A DNA stretch of 32,339 bases from an uncultured Olsenella sp. (GTDB taxonomy: Bacteria > Actinomycetota > Coriobacteriia > Coriobacteriales > Atopobiaceae). Under the pieces are notes generated by a model, which saw only the letters and a program-made list of their open reading frames with translations, was not told where the DNA came from and did no database searches. The position numbers were made by a program, and so were the translations under genes. Positions 29,734 to 32,339 of the stretch are shown piece after piece. Positions within the stretch are counted from its first letter, which is position 1. The number at the start of each line of letters is the position of its first letter. The stretch covers positions 1 through 32,339 of the forward strand of contig ONBR01000019.1 in assembly GCA_900316105.1 (NCBI GenBank). The letters run 5' to 3'.

Positions 29734-30945
29734 ATGAAGGTCATCGTCAGCGAATGCTTGCGAGGCGCCCACTGCCGCTACGACGGGGGAGCCAAGCCCT
29801 GTCCCGAGGTCCAGGAGCTCTGCCAGAAGGAGGGCGTCGAGGTCGTGGGCGTCTGCCCCGAGACTGCCTCGGGCCTACCCGTCCCGCGTCCGCCCGCGGA
29901 GCAGCGGGAGGGCCGCGTCTTCCTCAAGGACGGCCAGGACGTGACCGAGGACTTCCTCCTGGGTTCACAGCGATCTCTGGAAAAGGTCCAGAAGTCGGGC
30001 GCTCTCCGTGCAGCTGCACCCCTCGCCGTTCTGAAGGCAAAGAGCCCCTCTTGTGGCGTTAAGCTAATCTACGACGGTTCTTACACCGGAACACTTACGC
30101 CGGGGGACGGGGTCTTTACCCGTCTCCTCCAGAAAGAAGGGGTCACTGTGGTCACAGAGGAAACCATCAAGAGTTGCAAGCCTTCGGTCGAGCATCCCGT
30201 AGCCATCGTGCTGGGGTCTGGTCTGGGACACTTGAACTCGCTGGTCAAGCCTGCCCGCCACATCGACTACCACGACATCGACGGCTTCCCGGACGATGCC
30301 CGTCCCGTGAACGGCCACACCTTCGAGGCCACCATCGGCACCATCGACGACGTGCCCGTCGTGGTCTATCCCGGTCGCATCCACCTGTATCAGGGCTACA
30401 ACGCGGGCGAGGTCACCAGTCTGGTCCGCCATGCACATCACCTGGGCTGCAGGGACATCATCTTTGCCTGCGCCACCGGTGCCGTTGCCGGAAACGCTCA
30501 CGTGGGCCTGGGCATCCTGACTGACCAGATCAACCTCACGGGTCAGAATCCCCTGATCGAGGGCGTGGCAAAGCGCGAGGTGGAGACCCCCTTCGTCGGC
30601 ATGACCGACGCCTACACGCCCTATTTGAGGACGCTGGCCCTGGGTGTGGCGGACGAGATGGGCATCAAGCTCGAGCAGGGCGTCTATGCCGGCGTCCTGG
30701 GCCCGAACTTCGAGACGGCGGCAGAGGTGCACGCCCTGCGCATGCTGGGCGTCTCCTACGTGGGCATGTCCACGGTCAACGAGGTCATTATGGCCCATGC
30801 CCTGGGCATGAACGTCCTGGGTCTGACCCTGGCGGCCAACGAGTCGGGCAATCCCGACACCACGCACGACTCCGTCCTGGAGGAGGCTGGCAAGCACGCC
30901 GAGGACTTCGAGCGTCTGGTTCGCGGGGTCCTGAGGCTGCTGTAG
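29734..30945 (+). CDS. TudS/DUF523 desulfurase domain fused to purine nucleoside phosphorylase
   Basis: A 403-residue two-domain protein. Residues 1-147 are a complete DUF523/TudS module: CLRGAHCRYDGG (C8, C14), VCPETASGLPVPRPPAE (C41-P42-E43) and KAKSPSCG (C107). Three of these cysteines correspond to the [4Fe-4S] ligands of thiouracil desulfurase. Residues 153-403 are a trimeric-type purine nucleoside phosphorylase: VLGSGLGHL phosphate loop, GRIHLYQGY, GVLGPNFETAAEV and VGMSTVNEV. Two usual PNP motifs vary (NGHTFE for GHxGR; ATGAVAGN for TNAAGG; AANESG where the purine-site Asn lies), so base specificity may differ. The fusion suggests removal of sulfur from, and phosphorolysis of, thionucleosides (inference). 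AGGAAGG precedes the ATG. A terminator follows. Confidence 0.9.
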   Translation: MKVIVSECLRGAHCRYDGGAKPCPEVQELCQKEGVEVVGVCPETASGLPVPRPPAEQREGRVFLKDGQDVTEDFLLGSQRSLEKVQKSGALRAAAPLAVLKAKSPSCGVKLIYDGSYTGTLTPGDGVFTRLLQKEGVTVVTEETIKSCKPSVEHPVAIVLGSGLGHLNSLVKPARHIDYHDIDGFPDDARPVNGHTFEATIGTIDDVPVVVYPGRIHLYQGYNAGEVTSLVRHAHHLGCRDIIFACATGAVAGNAHVGLGILTDQINLTGQNPLIEGVAKREVETPFVGMTDAYTPYLRTLALGVADEMGIKLEQGVYAGVLGPNFETAAEVHALRMLGVSYVGMSTVNEVIMAHALGMNVLGLTLAANESGNPDTTHDSVLEEAGKHAEDFERLVRGVLRLL

Positions 30946-31004
30946 GCCGCGAGCTGCGGGTCGCGGGCTGCGGCGGGTCGCGGGTTGCGGCGGGTCGCGC
31001 GTAA
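30946..31004. repeat. GC-rich imperfect tandem repeat
   Basis: TGCGGCGGGTCGCGGG-type words recur three to four times directly after the stop of the TudS-PNP gene. It is similar to the low-complexity GCGGGCTGC stretches at both ends of the window and has no coding potential. Confidence 0.65.
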
Positions 31005-31016
31005 TGGTTCGGTAAG

Positions 31017-31048
31017 GGGGTCGCGACGCTGGTCGCGGCCCCTCTTTT
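31017..31048 (+). terminator. Rho-independent terminator of the TudS-PNP gene
   Basis: GGGGTCGCGAC (31017-31027) pairs with GTCGCGGCCCC (31032-31042) with one G-U pair and a GCTG loop, followed by TCTTTT. A further hairpin CGCCTGGC/GCCAGGCG (31082-31089/31101-31108) lies in the leader of the next gene. Confidence 0.8.
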
Positions 31049-31139
31049 CGTGTGAAAATGGACCTGAAACGAATTGTCTTGCGCCTGGCTGACGCTAGCT
31101 GCCAGGCGAATCTCCGTTCTCTTTTGGGGGTTTTGTCGA

Positions 31140-32252
31140 ATGTCGTCTCGTCGTAGTGCCTTTGTCCTTGCCGTGAGTCTGGCCGTAGTCCTTGGAGGTG
31201 GAGGGGTCCTGTCCCTGTCTGGTTGCTCCGACCTGGAGGGTCTGGGCATGGGCAGCATAGAGGCACAGCCCGAGGGCGACCAGGGCGGCTCCGGTCAGAA
31301 CGACCAGCAGCAGGACGTGCCCAAGGGCGAGTCCGAGTGGGACGACCGGGTGATTGGCGACGGACCCGAGGCGGACGGCGCCCTGAAGGCACCCGACAAG
31401 AACTCCCAGGAGCAGGGCCAGGCACCAGCGGCTCAGCCAGGCGATGTCTCCGCGGATGACGGGGAGCTGCACCCTCATTGGGACAGCCAGGTTTCCTACG
31501 GCTACCAAGAACGCGAGGCGGACAAGTACGAAAAGAAGCACATCGACGCCTACGACCGGACCATGCTGGTAAACTTTGACATCAAGTATCCGCAGCTCAC
31601 GGGCAACTTGGAGCACCTGGACCAGATCAACCAGACCATCCGTGACACCGCCTTCAAGACGGTGACGGACTCCTACGACAAGCCGACCGACCAGTGGAAG
31701 CAGATCGTCGGCTCGGTCCTGGAAGAGCAGGACGGCGACGTCGAGCTGATGAGCAAGGTTACCTACGCCATCACCTACAACACGGACGACTTCATCAGCA
31801 TCAGCTTCTCGGACGACTTCGAGATGGGCTCGTCGGCGGGGGAGTATATGCAGCTCCGCACCGTGAACATCAATCTGAAGACGGGCGAGGTCTACCAGCT
31901 GGACGACGTGCTGACTCTCAACGAGGACATCGCAAAGAGTTTTACAGACAACTTGGTGAAGTTCGACGGCAGTGACGAAAACGGCGACGGGCAGATTTCC
32001 GACGACGAGAGCCTGGCGATCAAGATTCTGGGTCGCGACGAGTTCCAGAAGGGTTTCCTGGGGCAGGGCGACAACGCGAACAGGTTCGCGAACTGCTTCT
32101 TTGTCGACGGAAATGGCAAGGTCAACGTGGGGTCTTCCATGTGGCTCGGTGGCGATGCGGGCGTCTGGCGCGGTTGGTGGGACGTGACCCTGACGGACGA
32201 GCAGCTGGCAGCGGCAAAGAAGGACTCGAGCTTTTGGGGGCTGATCGGGTAG
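31140..32252 (+). CDS. DUF3298/RsiV-like lipoprotein with an EF-hand loop
   Basis: A 370-residue exported lipoprotein. The signal peptide ends in the lipobox LSLSGC (C29), followed by about 90 residues of Gln/Gly/Asp/Pro-rich linker. The folded part starts near 120 (QVSYGYQEREADKYEKKHID...NFDIKYPQLTG) and ends with a DUF3298-like domain (VNINLKTGEVYQLDDVL ... DVTLTDEQL), as in RsiV-type anti-sigma factors. Here there is no cytoplasmic anti-sigma domain, so it is not an RsiV. Residues 279-290, DENGDGQISDDE, fit the 12-residue calcium EF-hand loop at every ligand position. The ATG at 31140 has a GGGGG stretch upstream. Function unknown; envelope sensing or calcium binding is possible. Confidence 0.8.
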   Translation: MSSRRSAFVLAVSLAVVLGGGGVLSLSGCSDLEGLGMGSIEAQPEGDQGGSGQNDQQQDVPKGESEWDDRVIGDGPEADGALKAPDKNSQEQGQAPAAQPGDVSADDGELHPHWDSQVSYGYQEREADKYEKKHIDAYDRTMLVNFDIKYPQLTGNLEHLDQINQTIRDTAFKTVTDSYDKPTDQWKQIVGSVLEEQDGDVELMSKVTYAITYNTDDFISISFSDDFEMGSSAGEYMQLRTVNINLKTGEVYQLDDVLTLNEDIAKSFTDNLVKFDGSDENGDGQISDDESLAIKILGRDEFQKGFLGQGDNANRFANCFFVDGNGKVNVGSSMWLGGDAGVWRGWWDVTLTDEQLAAAKKDSSFWGLIG

Positions 32253-32339
32253 GGCTGCGCACGGCGCGCGCGGCGGGCTGGATGCGGGCTGCGGGCGGCA
32301 GGATGCGGGCGGGCCGCCGGTGGCGCGCGGGCTGCGGGA
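32253..32339. repeat. GC-rich low-complexity right edge
   Basis: GGATGCGGGCTGCGGGCGG and GGATGCGGGCGGGCC follow each other, with GCGCGCGG runs. No hairpin with a T-run is visible before the window ends. Confidence 0.5.

Overview
The window is GC-rich bacterial chromosome with compact, mostly housekeeping genes. The gene content (Zur-ZnuACB, RsmI-MetG-RsmA-TatD-ComF, long-form HPF, DegV, M32 and M19 peptidases) and the codon style suggest an anaerobic actinobacterium of class Coriobacteriia, perhaps Olsenella/Atopobiaceae. This is an inference from sequence style and not a database match. There are no rRNA or tRNA genes, CRISPR arrays, phages, transposases or replication origin that I can recognise.

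Layout. 1-171: end of a short-repeat array and GC-rich low-complexity DNA. 172-4719 (minus strand): spermidine-synthase-like protein, MscL with a zinc-ribbon tail, D-aminoacyl-tRNA deacylase and an M32 carboxypeptidase with a long disordered N-terminus. 4929-8913 (plus): ROK sugar kinase, NagA and a HAD phosphatase, which look like an amino-sugar salvage block, then a TetR regulator. 9092-12167: a tightly overlapped zinc operon, zur-znuA-znuC-znuB. 12251-13267 (minus): M19 dipeptidase, divergent from a second HAD phosphatase (13332-14132) across a perfect 18-bp-arm palindrome. 14261-21065: GH5-like protein that has lost its catalytic glutamates, rsmI, metG, rsmA, tatD, comF.

21066-24222 is the strangest part. 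It holds about 30 copies of a 20-bp motif in a roughly 0.9-kb array, then a 19-bp tandem repeat, then an extended -10 promoter followed by a strongly structured RNA whose ends pair in an 11-bp helix (22324-22586). Next come an orphan amino-acid-type binding lipoprotein, a 29-bp tandem repeat and the leader of hpf (raiA). An RNA lying between comF and hpf/raiA suggests the raiA-type noncoding RNA, but I could not test this.

24223-32252 (plus): hpf, degV, a 3-hydroxyisobutyrate-dehydrogenase-family enzyme with a His-rich metal-binding-like tail, a NYN/LOTUS ribonuclease with a helical partner, a membrane-anchored SurA-like protein, a fusion of a TudS/DUF523 desulfurase with purine nucleoside phosphorylase, and a DUF3298-like lipoprotein carrying a canonical EF-hand loop.

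Intergenic spaces carry at least two families of palindromic repeats: a GCCACTTGGGGG / GGGGCTACCCCC family and a GGGACAAATACCCC family. Several copies act, or could act, as terminators or leader hairpins. The best leads are the structured RNA, the 20-bp repeat array beside it, the TudS-PNP fusion, the GH5 pseudoenzyme and the His-tailed dehydrogenase.
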